Of a stretch of DNA of 64,000 bases, positions 53,926 to 63,385 are shown piece by piece (the stretch's first letter is position 1; every line of letters starts with the position of its first letter). The stretch comes from Pedobacter frigiditerrae. GTDB lineage: Bacteria; Bacteroidota; Bacteroidia; Sphingobacteriales; Sphingobacteriaceae. Below the pieces are notes generated by a model. That model saw nothing but the letters and a program-made list of their open reading frames with translations, did no database searches and was not told where the DNA came from. Location of the stretch: assembly GCF_032678705.1 (NCBI RefSeq), contig NZ_JAVTSS010000001.1:992001-1056000 (forward strand), written 5' to 3'. The position numbers and the translations under genes are program-made.

Positions 53926-54963
53926 ATGATACAATCAAAAGGATATGCAGCACAAACTCCAGAGACTGATTTAGCAGCTTGGAACTTTGAGCGTAGAGAA
54001 GTTGGCGCATACGATGTTCAGCTTGAAATATTATTCTGTGGTGTTTGCCATAGCGATTTACATCAAATTAAAAACGATTGGTTTCCAGGAATATTCCCTA
54101 TGGTACCAGGTCACGAAATTGTGGGCAAGGTAATTAAGGTAGGCGATCATGTGAAAAACTTTAAATTAGGTGATTTAGCAGGAGTGGGATGTTTAGTTGA
54201 TTCTTGCCAGGTATGCGAAAACTGTAAAGATGGCCTTGAGCAATATTGTTTAGATGGAAATACACAAACCTATAATAACAAAGGTAGAGATGGCGTGCCT
54301 ACTTATGGTGGTTACTCGAACAATATTGTAGTGCGTGAAGAGTTTGTATTACACATTTCGGATAAATTACCTTTAGCGGCAACGGCGCCATTGTTATGCG
54401 CAGGTATTACTACTTATTCTCCTTTAAAACATTGGAAAGTAGGAAAAGGACACAAATTAGCTGTTTTAGGTCTAGGCGGTTTAGGACACATGGCTGTTAA
54501 ATTTGGTGTGGCTTTTGGCGCTGAAGTAACCGTATTGAGTACGTCTCCATCTAAAGAACAAGCAGCTATAGAATTGGGTGCACATCACTTTGTGGTAACT
54601 TCAGATGCAGCACAAGTAAAAGCCGTAACTGGTAGTTTTGATTTTATATTAGATACAGTATCTGCAGATCATGACATGAATATGTACCTTTCGTTGTTGC
54701 GTACCAATGGTGTTCATATTGTGGTAGGTGTTCCAGCTCCTTATGCTATCCATCCATTTTCTTTAATCGGTGGTCGTAAAAGCTTGGCTGGTTCTGGTAT
54801 TGGAGGTTTACCCGAAACTCAAGAGATGTTAAATTTTTGCGCAGAACACAACATTGTTTCAGATATCGAATTGATAGACATCAAAGACATAACCGCTGCT
54901 TATGAAAGAATGGTTAAAGGCGATGTAAGGTATCGATTTGTAATTGACATGGCTACTTTGTAA
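53926..54963 (+). CDS. Zinc-dependent NAD(P) alcohol dehydrogenase (cinnamyl-alcohol type)
   Basis: A 345-residue medium-chain dehydrogenase. The catalytic zinc site is GVCHSD (Cys41) and PGHE (His63, Glu64). The structural zinc site is Cys94, Cys97, Cys100 and Cys108 (SCQVCENC, QYC). The Rossmann motif LGLGGLGHMAVKF lies near 178-190. Sequence style fits the cinnamyl-alcohol/YahK-Ahr branch, which reduces a wide range of aldehydes with NADPH. It is monocistronic, followed by a palindromic repeat and a terminator. Confidence 0.93.
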   Translation: MIQSKGYAAQTPETDLAAWNFERREVGAYDVQLEILFCGVCHSDLHQIKNDWFPGIFPMVPGHEIVGKVIKVGDHVKNFKLGDLAGVGCLVDSCQVCENCKDGLEQYCLDGNTQTYNNKGRDGVPTYGGYSNNIVVREEFVLHISDKLPLAATAPLLCAGITTYSPLKHWKVGKGHKLAVLGLGGLGHMAVKFGVAFGAEVTVLSTSPSKEQAAIELGAHHFVVTSDAAQVKAVTGSFDFILDTVSADHDMNMYLSLLRTNGVHIVVGVPAPYAIHPFSLIGGRKSLAGSGIGGLPETQEMLNFCAEHNIVSDIELIDIKDITAAYERMVKGDVRYRFVIDMATL

Positions 54964-54971
54964 CAGTATTG

Positions 54972-55050
54972 ACGTCATCTCGACAGAGCGCAGCGACGAG
55001 AGATCTATTACTAATAAACAAAGAGATTTCTCCTAAAGTCGAAATGACGT
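54972..55050. repeat. Palindromic GTCAT-ended intergenic element
   Basis: A 79-base element whose ends are inverted repeats ACGTCATCTCGAC (54972-54984) and GTCGAAATGACGT (55038-55050), with one mismatch. Inner inverted segments (GAGAGATCT and AGAGATTTCTC) would extend the hairpin. No gene is inside. Confidence 0.75.
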
Positions 55051-55055
55051 AGATT

Positions 55056-55090
55056 AAAAAAAAGAGATACCCAATTGGTATCTCTTTTTT
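55056..55090 (+). terminator. Terminator after the alcohol dehydrogenase
   Basis: The stem AAAAAAGAGATACC / GGTATCTCTTTTTT with loop CAATT, about 95 bases after the stop codon and beyond the palindromic repeat. Confidence 0.85.
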
Positions 55091-55187
55091 TATGAGTACC
55101 TAATCGCTTAACTACCTGTAACAAAAATAAATTATGCTACTCCAAACATTTTAATAACATAAATGTTAAACCTAAAAAACAGAAACC

Positions 55188-55382
55188 ATGGGATTATTAA
55201 GAACAGCAATAATTGGAGCGGCCATTTATGGCGCCTATAAATACATCACTAAACCTGATGAAGTAACTGGTAAGTCTATTGTAGACGATCTGAAAGACAA
55301 AGCACCAGAGTGGATGGAAAAAGCAAAAGCTTACAAAGAAGATTTACAGGCTAAATACATGAATGATGATTTAGCGAGATAA
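55188..55382 (+). CDS. Small YtxH-like protein
   Basis: A 64-residue protein with a Gly/Ala-rich hydrophobic N-terminus (LLRTAIIGAAIYGAYKYI) followed by a charged amphipathic helix (DDLKDKAPEWMEKAKAYKEDLQAKY). This is the build of YtxH-domain proteins, small membrane-attached stress-related proteins. The role is unknown. A strong terminator follows at once, and a terminator precedes it, so it is transcribed alone. Confidence 0.7.
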   Translation: MGLLRTAIIGAAIYGAYKYITKPDEVTGKSIVDDLKDKAPEWMEKAKAYKEDLQAKYMNDDLAR

Positions 55383-55399
55383 ACTAGCTTAAAAAGATA

Positions 55400-55430
55400 A
55401 AAAGAGGTTGTGAAAGCAGCCTCTTTTTTG
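55400..55430 (+). terminator. Terminator after the YtxH-like gene
   Basis: The stem AAAAGAGGTTG / CAGCCTCTTTT (one G-T pair) and a T-run, 18 bases after the stop codon. Confidence 0.85.
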
Positions 55431-55608
55431 TGCTATAAATTCAAGGAGTAATCTAGGGAACAGGGCAACGTAGTCTGCAAACGAAGAATTTCTGTGAAAG
55501 ATGCGTCATTGCCAGCTCGACTGGCAATCGTAATGCGATGGTAGGATAGATTACTAAATGTATTGAGTTCCCTTCGACCAGTGTCTCACCGATAGAAACG
55601 CCATCTCA

Positions 55609-56367
55609 TCACATTCTCAACAAAGACTTAACCTCGCTTTTGCGTTGTTTAGCAATTGGAATCTTTTGATCGGTATAATCCAAAATCAAATAACCAGCAT
55701 CTTCATTTAAAATACTGGTAACATGTGTTTTGTTCACCAAATGAGATTGGTGGCAACGTACAAAACCATAAGGACTTAACAACTCATCATATTCATAGAG
55801 TGGCCTCGAAATTAAGTGTGATGAGCCGTTAGTCAAGAAAAATGTGGTATAATTATTAGAAGATTCGCACCTCACAATCTCTTTAACAGGCACTAGATAA
55901 GTTTCCTTTTGCGTTGGTAAAGCTATTTTCTGACTATCATTATTGTGCTTTTTATCCAATAATTCAAGTAAGTTATCAAGTCGAGCATTTTGCTTTTTAA
56001 CTTGAACTGATTGTTCAACTCTTTCTATCGTTTTTTTCAGTTCTGTGATATTAATAGGTTTTAATAGGTAATCCAATGCAGAAAACTTGATGGCCATGAT
56101 CCCATAATTGTCGTATGCAGTTACAAAAACCACATCAAAATTAGGTTCTTTTATTGATTTTAATAAATCAAATCCATTTTTATCAGGCATTTCTATATCT
56201 AAAAATACCACATCAGGTTTTAATTCCATAATTTGAATTTTAGCCTCATCAGCATTTGTGGTGGTAGCGATAACATTAATTTTTGGGCAATGCCGATTAA
56301 GCAAAGCCTTTAGGTTGCTGTTATTGATCAATTCATCATCTACCAGTACTGCTGTAATCATATCCAA
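55609..56367 (-). CDS. LytTR-type response regulator (second pair)
   Basis: A 252-residue regulator. The receiver (1-120) has Asp10-Asp11, phosphoacceptor Asp57 (FLDIEMP), the Thr of FVTAYD and the Lys of LLKPI. The LytTR DNA-binding domain is at about 148-250 (VPVKEIVRCESSNNYTTFFL, FVRCHQSHLVNKTHV). Its gene overlaps the upstream kinase gene by ten bases, so they are translated together. Targets are not evident; the neighbouring lipoprotein and PqiA-like genes are possible. Confidence 0.92.
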   Translation of the reverse strand: MDMITAVLVDDELINNSNLKALLNRHCPKINVIATTTNADEAKIQIMELKPDVVFLDIEMPDKNGFDLLKSIKEPNFDVVFVTAYDNYGIMAIKFSALDYLLKPINITELKKTIERVEQSVQVKKQNARLDNLLELLDKKHNNDSQKIALPTQKETYLVPVKEIVRCESSNNYTTFFLTNGSSHLISRPLYEYDELLSPYGFVRCHQSHLVNKTHVTSILNEDAGYLILDYTDQKIPIAKQRKSEVKSLLRM

Positions 56368-57788
56368 TTTTCGAATGTTAAAATGGCTTCCGTACCTTCA
56401 ACTTTGTTAAAAGTTAATACAATAGATTGTTCTTTTTTCATTTTATTAATGGTTTGTATCCGCTCTGCAGTTAAAGAAAGACCATAACCGTTATGTTCTT
56501 TTTCCACCCATGTGCCATTATCTCTGATTACAATAATAAAAGTATCCTTTTTTGCGCCTTCCTTGCACTTAATTATCAATTTTCCTTGATCTCCCAAATT
56601 CCCAATCCCGTGTTTAATGGCATTTTCTATCAATGGTTGCAATAACAAAGTTGGAATTTCAATTTCCGATAAGTTTAACTCCTCATCAATTTCTATTTCC
56701 CATGAGAAATTAAACCTAAATGCTTCTAGTTTGATGTATAAACGCATCATTTCTAATTCCTTATCGAGCGTGGTATAAACTTGCTGACTGGTAGCCAGAG
56801 TTTGTCGCAATAAAGAGCTAAATTCTTCTAGGTACTGGTTGGCTTCATCAATGCGATTGGTGTTCATTAAACCTTGTATTGAGCTCAAGGCATTAAAGGT
56901 AAAATGTGGATTAAGTAAAGATTGTAATCGAATTGCTGCTTGTTCTAACTTGCGTTGTTCTTTCTTAGAAATGTTGATCCTTTTCTTGAAGGTTTTAATG
57001 ATCAACAAAATACCAAGAGCTGCTAAAACAACCAAGATACTCACGTAAGTAATGATAGATTGATACCAGTAGGGTTTTACACGTATATGAACTACAATTG
57101 TACTTTCACGCTGATCAACGTAATTAACTCGAAGCTCGTAATAAGTGTTGGCTTCAAAGCTTAAATCTTTGATCCTGTATTTGCTAGTTCCTTGCTGTGT
57201 TTTTCCAGTTTTTAAGTTACGTAAAACATACTCTACATGCATAAACTTAAACCCATTGTCTTGTGTTAGTTCTAGTCTTATTTTTTCTCCAGGAGGCAAC
57301 TTGAATGCGCCTTCTTTGCCATCTTGATTTGTAGTATAGATATGATGGTTTTCCTGATTATAAAATTCAATTCGCGGAATTAAATGAGGCCGTTGTAGGA
57401 TGTACCTTTTTATTAAATCGTTTGAATTGACATCGAGCAAATCAATATAAAAATCATTACCAGGAGAAAGGTAAATTGCAGCATCAAATGGATTGTCAAC
57501 TGTTTTTTCAACCGATTTATTTTTGAAATATGTGCGAAAGATTATCCCCTCTGTTATTCTAAGTGCCTTATTAACCCGGATGTCTACATAGCCGCCTGTT
57601 GCTAAAACTTTAACAGTTTTACCTTGAGGGATGATTTTGATTTGATTACCTTCTATTCCTGCGGGATTAAAACTAAGATAATCATTTACTTCCTGAGCCT
57701 GAACATTCGGCTTTGCAATAAGGAGCAATAAAATTAATGTAATATACCGACCGACTTTTGCTGAAAAAAGTGTTGAATATGAAATCAT
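56358..57788 (-). CDS. LytS-type histidine kinase with periplasmic sensor
   Basis: A 476-residue membrane kinase. A signal sequence (residues 10-32, KPNVQAQ) is followed by a periplasmic all-beta region of about 210 residues (33-245). That region resembles the Y_Y_Y-type Ig-like sensor portion near 190-240 (IKDLSFEANTYYELRVNY). One transmembrane segment (about 247-268) and a basic coiled coil follow. The His_kinase core contains SLLNPHFTFNALSSIQGL with the phospho-acceptor His, the N-box LLLQPLIENAIKHG and the G-box DNG, GYGLSLTAERI. It pairs with the LytTR regulator that overlaps its 3' end. Confidence 0.9.
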   Translation of the reverse strand: MISYSTLFSAKVGRYITLILLLLIAKPNVQAQEVNDYLSFNPAGIEGNQIKIIPQGKTVKVLATGGYVDIRVNKALRITEGIIFRTYFKNKSVEKTVDNPFDAAIYLSPGNDFYIDLLDVNSNDLIKRYILQRPHLIPRIEFYNQENHHIYTTNQDGKEGAFKLPPGEKIRLELTQDNGFKFMHVEYVLRNLKTGKTQQGTSKYRIKDLSFEANTYYELRVNYVDQRESTIVVHIRVKPYWYQSIITYVSILVVLAALGILLIIKTFKKRINISKKEQRKLEQAAIRLQSLLNPHFTFNALSSIQGLMNTNRIDEANQYLEEFSSLLRQTLATSQQVYTTLDKELEMMRLYIKLEAFRFNFSWEIEIDEELNLSEIEIPTLLLQPLIENAIKHGIGNLGDQGKLIIKCKEGAKKDTFIIVIRDNGTWVEKEHNGYGLSLTAERIQTINKMKKEQSIVLTFNKVEGTEAILTFENWI

Positions 57789-57995
57789 AATAATTGCTAA
57801 TATAATGGATTATAGTTTTAACAATGACAATCATCGTATAAAGTCATTGAATCCTTAAGTTTTATTAAAATCAAAAATACAGCGGTGCAAAGTCATAAAA
57901 TAGCATAACTGTGAGGATGGGAGCTATGGATGTGAATTTGGAGGTATAATTTTTTTGGTAAACCAATAGCTTTTTAAATTGTTAACTATAACCTA

Positions 57996-58655
57996 ATGAT
58001 GATTATGAAGAATGTTAATTGTTTAGTGATCTGTCTATTATTGCTTGCCTGCGGACAGGAGAAAAAAACTGATACAAAAACTATAAAAGATACTCCACAT
58101 CAAGCAGTTGAAATAGGGAATAGACAAAGGTCTGAAATTATACAACCTAATTCTGTAGCTGCTATCAAACAGGTTTATGCAGCTACCAGTAATCTGCTAA
58201 ATGCTGGTCAACTTGATTCGGTATCCTATAATTACAATTGTCAACAGGAGCGAGGAGGAAAAATTTCTTACTTCTCAAAAAATGGTAAATTAATGTTGAT
58301 TAAACACAATTATAATGAGTACAGCCATTTTGAGGCGACGGACCTATATTTTGTAAATGATGGTCAACTATATTTTGCACACTTGAATAAGTTAATATGG
58401 AGTTTTGTTAGTGGAGCAGGCGATGGTGTTACAAACGACGATATTACAGAATCACGGGTGTATGTAGTAAATAATCAGTCTATACTTTGTTTGGAGAAGA
58501 AGTATACCAGCAGAAAAAATGTAAAAGATAATCCAATACCTAATGATGTGCCAAATAAAGTTGTAAACTGTAAACCAATAAAGGGTTTATTGAAGGATTT
58601 TAATGCGTTATTGGCTTTTAAAAATAAGGGGAATAAAGGTTGTTTGGAGAAATAG
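57996..58655 (+). CDS. Hypothetical lipoprotein
   Basis: A 219-residue protein of unknown family. The N-terminus has a lipoprotein signal (CLVICLLLLAC-G). After a Lys/Thr-rich spacer, the body (about 50-180) alternates short strands such as GKISYFSKNGKLMLIKHNY and DLYFVNDGQLYFAHLNK, suggesting a small beta-sandwich. ATG codons at 57996, 57999 and 58005 are all possible starts. It is divergent from the two-component pair, with 207 bases between, and could be a target of that pair. Confidence 0.7.
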   Translation: MMIMKNVNCLVICLLLLACGQEKKTDTKTIKDTPHQAVEIGNRQRSEIIQPNSVAAIKQVYAATSNLLNAGQLDSVSYNYNCQQERGGKISYFSKNGKLMLIKHNYNEYSHFEATDLYFVNDGQLYFAHLNKLIWSFVSGAGDGVTNDDITESRVYVVNNQSILCLEKKYTSRKNVKDNPIPNDVPNKVVNCKPIKGLLKDFNALLAFKNKGNKGCLEK

Positions 58656-58673
58656 ATGATTTTAAAATCTACT

Positions 58674-58704
58674 GTCATTCCGAGCTAGGAACGAGGAGAA
58701 ATCT
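58674..58704. repeat. GTCATTCCGAG-type intergenic repeat
   Basis: It begins GTCATTCCGAG and ends GAGGAGAAATCT. The elements at 63316-63339 and 63573-63596 are reverse-complement relatives (AGATTCCTC to GGAATGAC). Confidence 0.6.
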
Positions 58705-58729
58705 GCAAGTTAATGACTACTTCCAAATT

Positions 58730-60067
58730 CTATAAATCCTTATTAATACTACAAGTAATCTTCTTCAACATATAAGAAAGAAAAAATGCAAAGCTCACAT
58801 AACCCACGAAAATGATAAAGCCGGGTTGCAAAGAGGTATAATTGACAGTTGCAGTTTTAAGAAACTCATCATTCATGTTCAGTCCAGATAACTGACTTTT
58901 AAGAATTCCGTTTAAGCCGATATAAGTCATCAATATACCCACCACCATGACATCGGCCATGTCCCATTTACCAGATTCGAAAGCCAAGTACCTAGTAATC
59001 CCATTTTCTGCAATTATTGGTTTACAAAGCATGTGGATTCCCCTGGCTGTGATGCGCAGGATAGGCAAGATGATTACGAAAAGTATAATGATGACACCAA
59101 CAGCAATTGCATCAGGTTTAGGTTGCTGCATCAGTACTTCTCCAATCCCTAAAATACTTTTGCTTTGGAAAAACAACACCTGATTTTCGAATGCTACTTT
59201 ATCGCCCATCATTAGAAATTCAAGGGAGCTCAATCTGGCATCTACTTCAATAATGGAAACTGTTACACCTGTGATCAATAATGCCAATGCAAAAAGTAAG
59301 GACATAACAAATAGAGTGCTGTGTAGATGGGTCTTTTTTCTCAAGATAATCCAAGCGATAAAGGCCGTTGCCATAAAGCCTAACATTGCATAAGCATAAT
59401 TGTAAGTTACCTCTCGGATGTTGCTTAATCTAGTTTCTATCTGTTTATTAAAAGTACGTTGGCTATTCACATAGTACTTACTGTACAGCTGTTTGCTAAC
59501 TTGATAAGTCGCTACTTTGGTACTGTCATAAGTTTCATCAACTAATTTTTCGAACTTATCAGTTGCAATATTCTTCAGTTTATTAGTCGCTCGTGGACTG
59601 GTAATTTTGTTGATAATGATATTAGCGAAAGAGGGAACCTGATCGTGAATTTCTTTAGGATCAACAAATTGTTTGAAGGCAAACTTCTTCAATTTATTAC
59701 CAATGCCTTTTTGTGGTTTTGTAATTTCCTTCGTTACCTTGCTAATCATGGCGTGGAGTTGCGTTTCTACCTCAATACGCATCTCTTTTTTCTGTTCCTT
59801 GGTAATTTTAAAACCTTTGATCTCCTTGGTTACGATATGTGATATCTTATCTCGCCAAAGATCCACTGAAAATACCCCAAAGGTGATGCTGTTTACTGTA
59901 GCGTAATCCTCCGCAATTTGCTCTTGCTCATTAGATAAGGTGTAAAGTTTGTAACCGCAATAGCATTCTCCAACTAGAAAAATACCAAGACCTAAAATCA
60001 AAAGGATATTAGCGAGGATGCTTTTTTTAGTTTTCTGTGGTTGCTGATTATGTTTTTCTACAGTCAA
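58730..60067 (-). CDS. PqiA-like membrane protein (copy 2 of tandem pair)
   Basis: A 445-residue inner-membrane protein. A first transmembrane helix (about 17-37) is followed by a large charged region (40-215) predicted to lie on one side of the membrane. Five or so helices follow (about 222-242, 250-272, 322-340, 375-395, 418-438). The block ESGKWDMADVMVVGILMTYIGLNG is the signature of paraquat-inducible protein A (PF04403). PqiA works with MCE proteins in lipid transport between membranes in proteobacteria; no MCE gene is near. It lies 51 bases downstream of its paralogue, likely in one operon. The long N-terminal soluble insert is unlike E. coli PqiA. Confidence 0.75.
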   Translation of the reverse strand: MTVEKHNQQPQKTKKSILANILLILGLGIFLVGECYCGYKLYTLSNEQEQIAEDYATVNSITFGVFSVDLWRDKISHIVTKEIKGFKITKEQKKEMRIEVETQLHAMISKVTKEITKPQKGIGNKLKKFAFKQFVDPKEIHDQVPSFANIIINKITSPRATNKLKNIATDKFEKLVDETYDSTKVATYQVSKQLYSKYYVNSQRTFNKQIETRLSNIREVTYNYAYAMLGFMATAFIAWIILRKKTHLHSTLFVMSLLFALALLITGVTVSIIEVDARLSSLEFLMMGDKVAFENQVLFFQSKSILGIGEVLMQQPKPDAIAVGVIIILFVIILPILRITARGIHMLCKPIIAENGITRYLAFESGKWDMADVMVVGILMTYIGLNGILKSQLSGLNMNDEFLKTATVNYTSLQPGFIIFVGYVSFAFFLSYMLKKITCSINKDL

Positions 60068-60118
60068 TTTAAGCGTTGATTTATAAAGGTTAAAATTCTA
60101 GTTTTTTGTGTTGATGAT

Positions 60119-61447
60119 TTAAGAGGCATCGTTGGGTGTAATGAATTTGAGAATCGTTGATAATATTAAGCCAAACAATACAAATGCAATGAATATGATA
60201 TAGCCAGGTTGTAAAGCTGTATTATGGGTAGATATTAAGGTGAGGGAATCAATAGGAACTTTAAGGCGTTGCAATTGACTTTCCAACAAACCGTTTAATC
60301 CAATGTAAGCCATTAGTATGCCTATAACAATCACGTCGGCCATGCTCCATTTGCCTGATTGGAATGCAAAATATTTGATGACTTTGTTTTCTGCCCAGCT
60401 TTTTCTCCCAAGCAGATGTATACCTGTCGAACTGAGCTTCATGATGGGAAATAGAATACTAAACACAAGAATTAGCACACCAACCAGAATAGAATCTATA
60501 GCTGTTCCATTCACAAGGATAATCACTACATCTAAAATGCTCTTGCTTTGGAAAAACAAAACTTGGTCTTGGAAGGTAACGTGCTGACCAAGCAATACAA
60601 AATCTAAAGCATTGATACGAGCATCTACTTCAATCATTGATGCGGTTAGGCCAACACCCAATAGAATAAACGCAAAAAGCAATGACATGATAAATAGGGT
60701 AGCATGTAATGCTTTTTGTTTTCTGAAGATCCACCATAAAGTGAGCGCCACTACTATACAAATCAGCATGGCTGAACAATAGGTATAAGTAGCTGTTTCG
60801 ATGTGTTTGAGTTCTGCTTTGATTTTTTGGTTCAGCTGCTCATTAGAATCGACTTTGTATTTTTTGTAAACCTTGCTGATGGCTACGGCATTAGCAGTTA
60901 AAATACTGTCAATTACATCACTCTGTTCAAACTTGTCGAGCTCCTTGAGTGCCATTTTACTCAATTGTTTTTTGTTATTAGGATTGTCGATTTTCTTCAT
61001 CATTGTTCTGGCCATGCCCGGAACCTGCTTCTTGATGGTATCGACATTTACAAAATTCTTAACCGCAAACTTGACTAATTTACCCCTAAGAGATTTTTTT
61101 TCTGGCTTGGTTACCAATGCTTCTGCCTTATTGATGAGTGCGATAATAACGCCTTCAATTTCCTTTTGAAGCGCCCTTTTCTCTTCAGCAGTGATGTTTA
61201 AGTCTCTAACTTGATGTTTGATGATATGCTCTACCTTATCGTGCCATTGGTCGACAGAAAAAAGACCTAGGTTGATGTTATTCATATCTGCAAAGTCCTT
61301 CTTTAAATGTTCTTGGCGTTCTGAAAGTTCATGTAGCTGAATACCAAAGTATCCTTCGCCAATCAGTAACAATGAAAGACCTATAATCAAAAAGATTTTG
61401 ATTATGCTAGATTTTTTAACGGGGATTGATTGAGTGTTTTTAGACAA
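60119..61447 (-). CDS. PqiA-like membrane protein (copy 1 of tandem pair)
   Basis: A 442-residue protein, collinear with its neighbour. It has a leading helix (about 14-36), a charged domain of about 170 residues (VEHIIKHQVRDLNITAEEKRALQKEIE, KKSLRGKLVKFAVKNF), then several helices including FQSGKWSMADVIVIGILMAYIGLNG, the PqiA block, and a closing TALQPGYIIFIAFVLFGLILS. A shared segment, VTFQDQVLFFQSKSILD, precedes the third helix in both copies. The copies are clearly a gene duplication. The substrate is unknown; lipid or hydrophobic-molecule handling is inferred from the PqiA family. Confidence 0.75.
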   Translation of the reverse strand: MSKNTQSIPVKKSSIIKIFLIIGLSLLLIGEGYFGIQLHELSERQEHLKKDFADMNNINLGLFSVDQWHDKVEHIIKHQVRDLNITAEEKRALQKEIEGVIIALINKAEALVTKPEKKSLRGKLVKFAVKNFVNVDTIKKQVPGMARTMMKKIDNPNNKKQLSKMALKELDKFEQSDVIDSILTANAVAISKVYKKYKVDSNEQLNQKIKAELKHIETATYTYCSAMLICIVVALTLWWIFRKQKALHATLFIMSLLFAFILLGVGLTASMIEVDARINALDFVLLGQHVTFQDQVLFFQSKSILDVVIILVNGTAIDSILVGVLILVFSILFPIMKLSSTGIHLLGRKSWAENKVIKYFAFQSGKWSMADVIVIGILMAYIGLNGLLESQLQRLKVPIDSLTLISTHNTALQPGYIIFIAFVLFGLILSTILKFITPNDAS

Positions 61448-61630
61448 GTTTGTAGGTTATTGCCTAGTAACAAAAGATGGGAGAGATTGTTTTGGGAAGG
61501 GGCTTGGGGTTGGGATGAAAACTGTATTGTGGAGGTGATCTGGGTGGAACTATAAAACAAATGGTACTTAAAAGGGCAATTTATTTAGTTTTTAAAAGTA
61601 ATAAATACTTAATTTAGGGAAAAATAGGGT

Positions 61631-63061
61631 ATGTGTAAAGGTAAAATAAAAGAAATACTAAAAACTAAATGGGCAGACGTTGAATATTTTAATGAAGGTG
61701 GTAATAGTTATGTTTTAAAAGCAACAGACAACACAAAACCAATTGCGATTAAGGTTTTCCGAAGATTTAGTTCACCAGAACGCTATCCCAGGTTTATTGC
61801 TGAGATTAATACTATGGCTGCTTTGCGAGATATCGAAGGAATTGTTGAGGTTATTGATTTTAATCAACAACCCCCAAAGAAGATTAAACAATGTAATGAA
61901 ATTAATGAATTAGCAGATCTAGCTTATTACGTGATGAATCTTTATCAGGCTAATCTATCTGAAAAAATCACATCATTTGCCGACGATGATGGAACTAATG
62001 CGGTGAAAGTTATGTTAGGCATATCAAAAGCAATTAAAAGACTACATGATAAGCATTATGCTCATCGTGATTTGAAACCAGAAAACATCCTTATTGATGA
62101 CAATGAGAATATTTTCATTTCTGATTTTGGATTAAGTATTGATTTAAATGACATACCTGAAAAAGATCAACGACTAAGTGGTATGCTGGAACTGATTGGC
62201 TCTGTCAGTTATCGGGCACCCGAATTACTTCGTGGACGCCTTGATGATTCTGATCATCGCCCATCAGACATCTTTGCTCTTGGAAGGATTCTCTGGACTT
62301 TAATTTATGGTAAAGAGCCTCATTTATTAACAGATTTGGAATTTACAAAAATGACTATTGTAAATAGCGGTAGGAAGGTCAGAAATCCTTATTCGTTAGA
62401 TTATGTGATTGCTGACGCAACTAAATTCGATCCTAATCTGCGATCCACAATTGATGCATTCATCACCGGTCTGGAATTTTGGCTTAAAACTAAACAAAAG
62501 CTAACACATGAAAATTTTATTGAAGTGATGTTAAACGACATCGATAATCAGTCAAAAGGTAATAAAATAAAAATGGAAAGGCTAATTAGAGAAGAGTATG
62601 ACCAAATTTTAGCTGCATTTCATAGAGTATCGGAAGAATTAACTGAAGAATGGGGAACCATATCCACTAAACATTATGAAAGTTTTGGTTTTGGAAATGC
62701 CGTTGATAGAGCTCAAGCAGATCACTTCCTAGATTTTTGCACGCCTGAAATGCTTGGTATCTCTCACCCGTTAACAGTAAATTGTGATGGTTTTTTTATT
62801 AGATTAAATTTAGAGAATATAAATAAGTATCCGCAGTTAATTTTAGCCATTTATTTTGAATTAAACCTAAGCGGGTTTGACAAACAAAAATACTGTATTA
62901 TACCTGCGTATATTCCAGTGGGTTCATTAACTCCCATTTTGCATGGGGATGTTGTGATTAAAGAGTTTAATTTTAATCAGCCTAATTTAAAGCAGGATGT
63001 ACTAATGGATTTTGAGAAGGGATTTAAAGCTCTTGACGATATTCTAAAATCGGTTAAATAA
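61631..63061 (+). CDS. Hanks-type Ser/Thr protein kinase with unrecognised C-terminal domain
   Basis: A 476-residue cytosolic kinase. The catalytic domain (about 15-285) has the glycine loop FNEGGNSYVLKA, Lys41 (AIKVF), the catalytic loop HRDLKPENIL with Asp147, DFGLS with Asp165, the APE-like motif YRAPELL and DIFALGRILW. All key residues are present, so it should be active. From about 310 to the end is an extra mixed region (EEWGTISTKHYESFGFG, SHPLTVNCDGFFIRLNLENIN, CIIPAYIPVGSLTPILHGDVVIKEF) that I cannot assign. There is no transmembrane segment. It stands alone, next to the tRNA-Lys duplication, and no phosphatase or obvious substrate is adjacent. An accessory or defence role is possible but not shown. 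Confidence 0.85.
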   Translation: MCKGKIKEILKTKWADVEYFNEGGNSYVLKATDNTKPIAIKVFRRFSSPERYPRFIAEINTMAALRDIEGIVEVIDFNQQPPKKIKQCNEINELADLAYYVMNLYQANLSEKITSFADDDGTNAVKVMLGISKAIKRLHDKHYAHRDLKPENILIDDNENIFISDFGLSIDLNDIPEKDQRLSGMLELIGSVSYRAPELLRGRLDDSDHRPSDIFALGRILWTLIYGKEPHLLTDLEFTKMTIVNSGRKVRNPYSLDYVIADATKFDPNLRSTIDAFITGLEFWLKTKQKLTHENFIEVMLNDIDNQSKGNKIKMERLIREEYDQILAAFHRVSEELTEEWGTISTKHYESFGFGNAVDRAQADHFLDFCTPEMLGISHPLTVNCDGFFIRLNLENINKYPQLILAIYFELNLSGFDKQKYCIIPAYIPVGSLTPILHGDVVIKEFNFNQPNLKQDVLMDFEKGFKALDDILKSVK

Positions 63062-63353
63062 GTTAAGTCTCACTATATTCATAAATTTTTAGTTCAGTTT
63101 AATTACAAGCATCTGAGGAAGTCCCTTGCTGTTCGAGATGTTCTGAAAGGCATCTCGTACTTCTTATCCCAGGGATTTTTAATCCAGTTTACTAACTATT
63201 AGGCAATTTGGTACAGGGCCTATAAATGTATTATACCACCGCATTGACCTTGTCCAAAGCCTCAATCATGGTATGCAGTATTGTCTCTTAATTATTTTTA
63301 GGTTGTTTAACTAATAGATTCCTCGGAACTCGGAATGACAAACCATGTTAAAA

Positions 63354-63382
63354 CAAAAAAGTCTTTCAATCTGAAAGGCTTT
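63354..63382 (-). terminator. Terminator left behind in unit A
   Basis: AAAAAAGTCTTTCA / TGAAAGGCTTT hairpin, the same kind as follows the intact tRNA-Lys genes, but here no full tRNA precedes it. Confidence 0.6.
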
Positions 63383-63385
63383 CTT

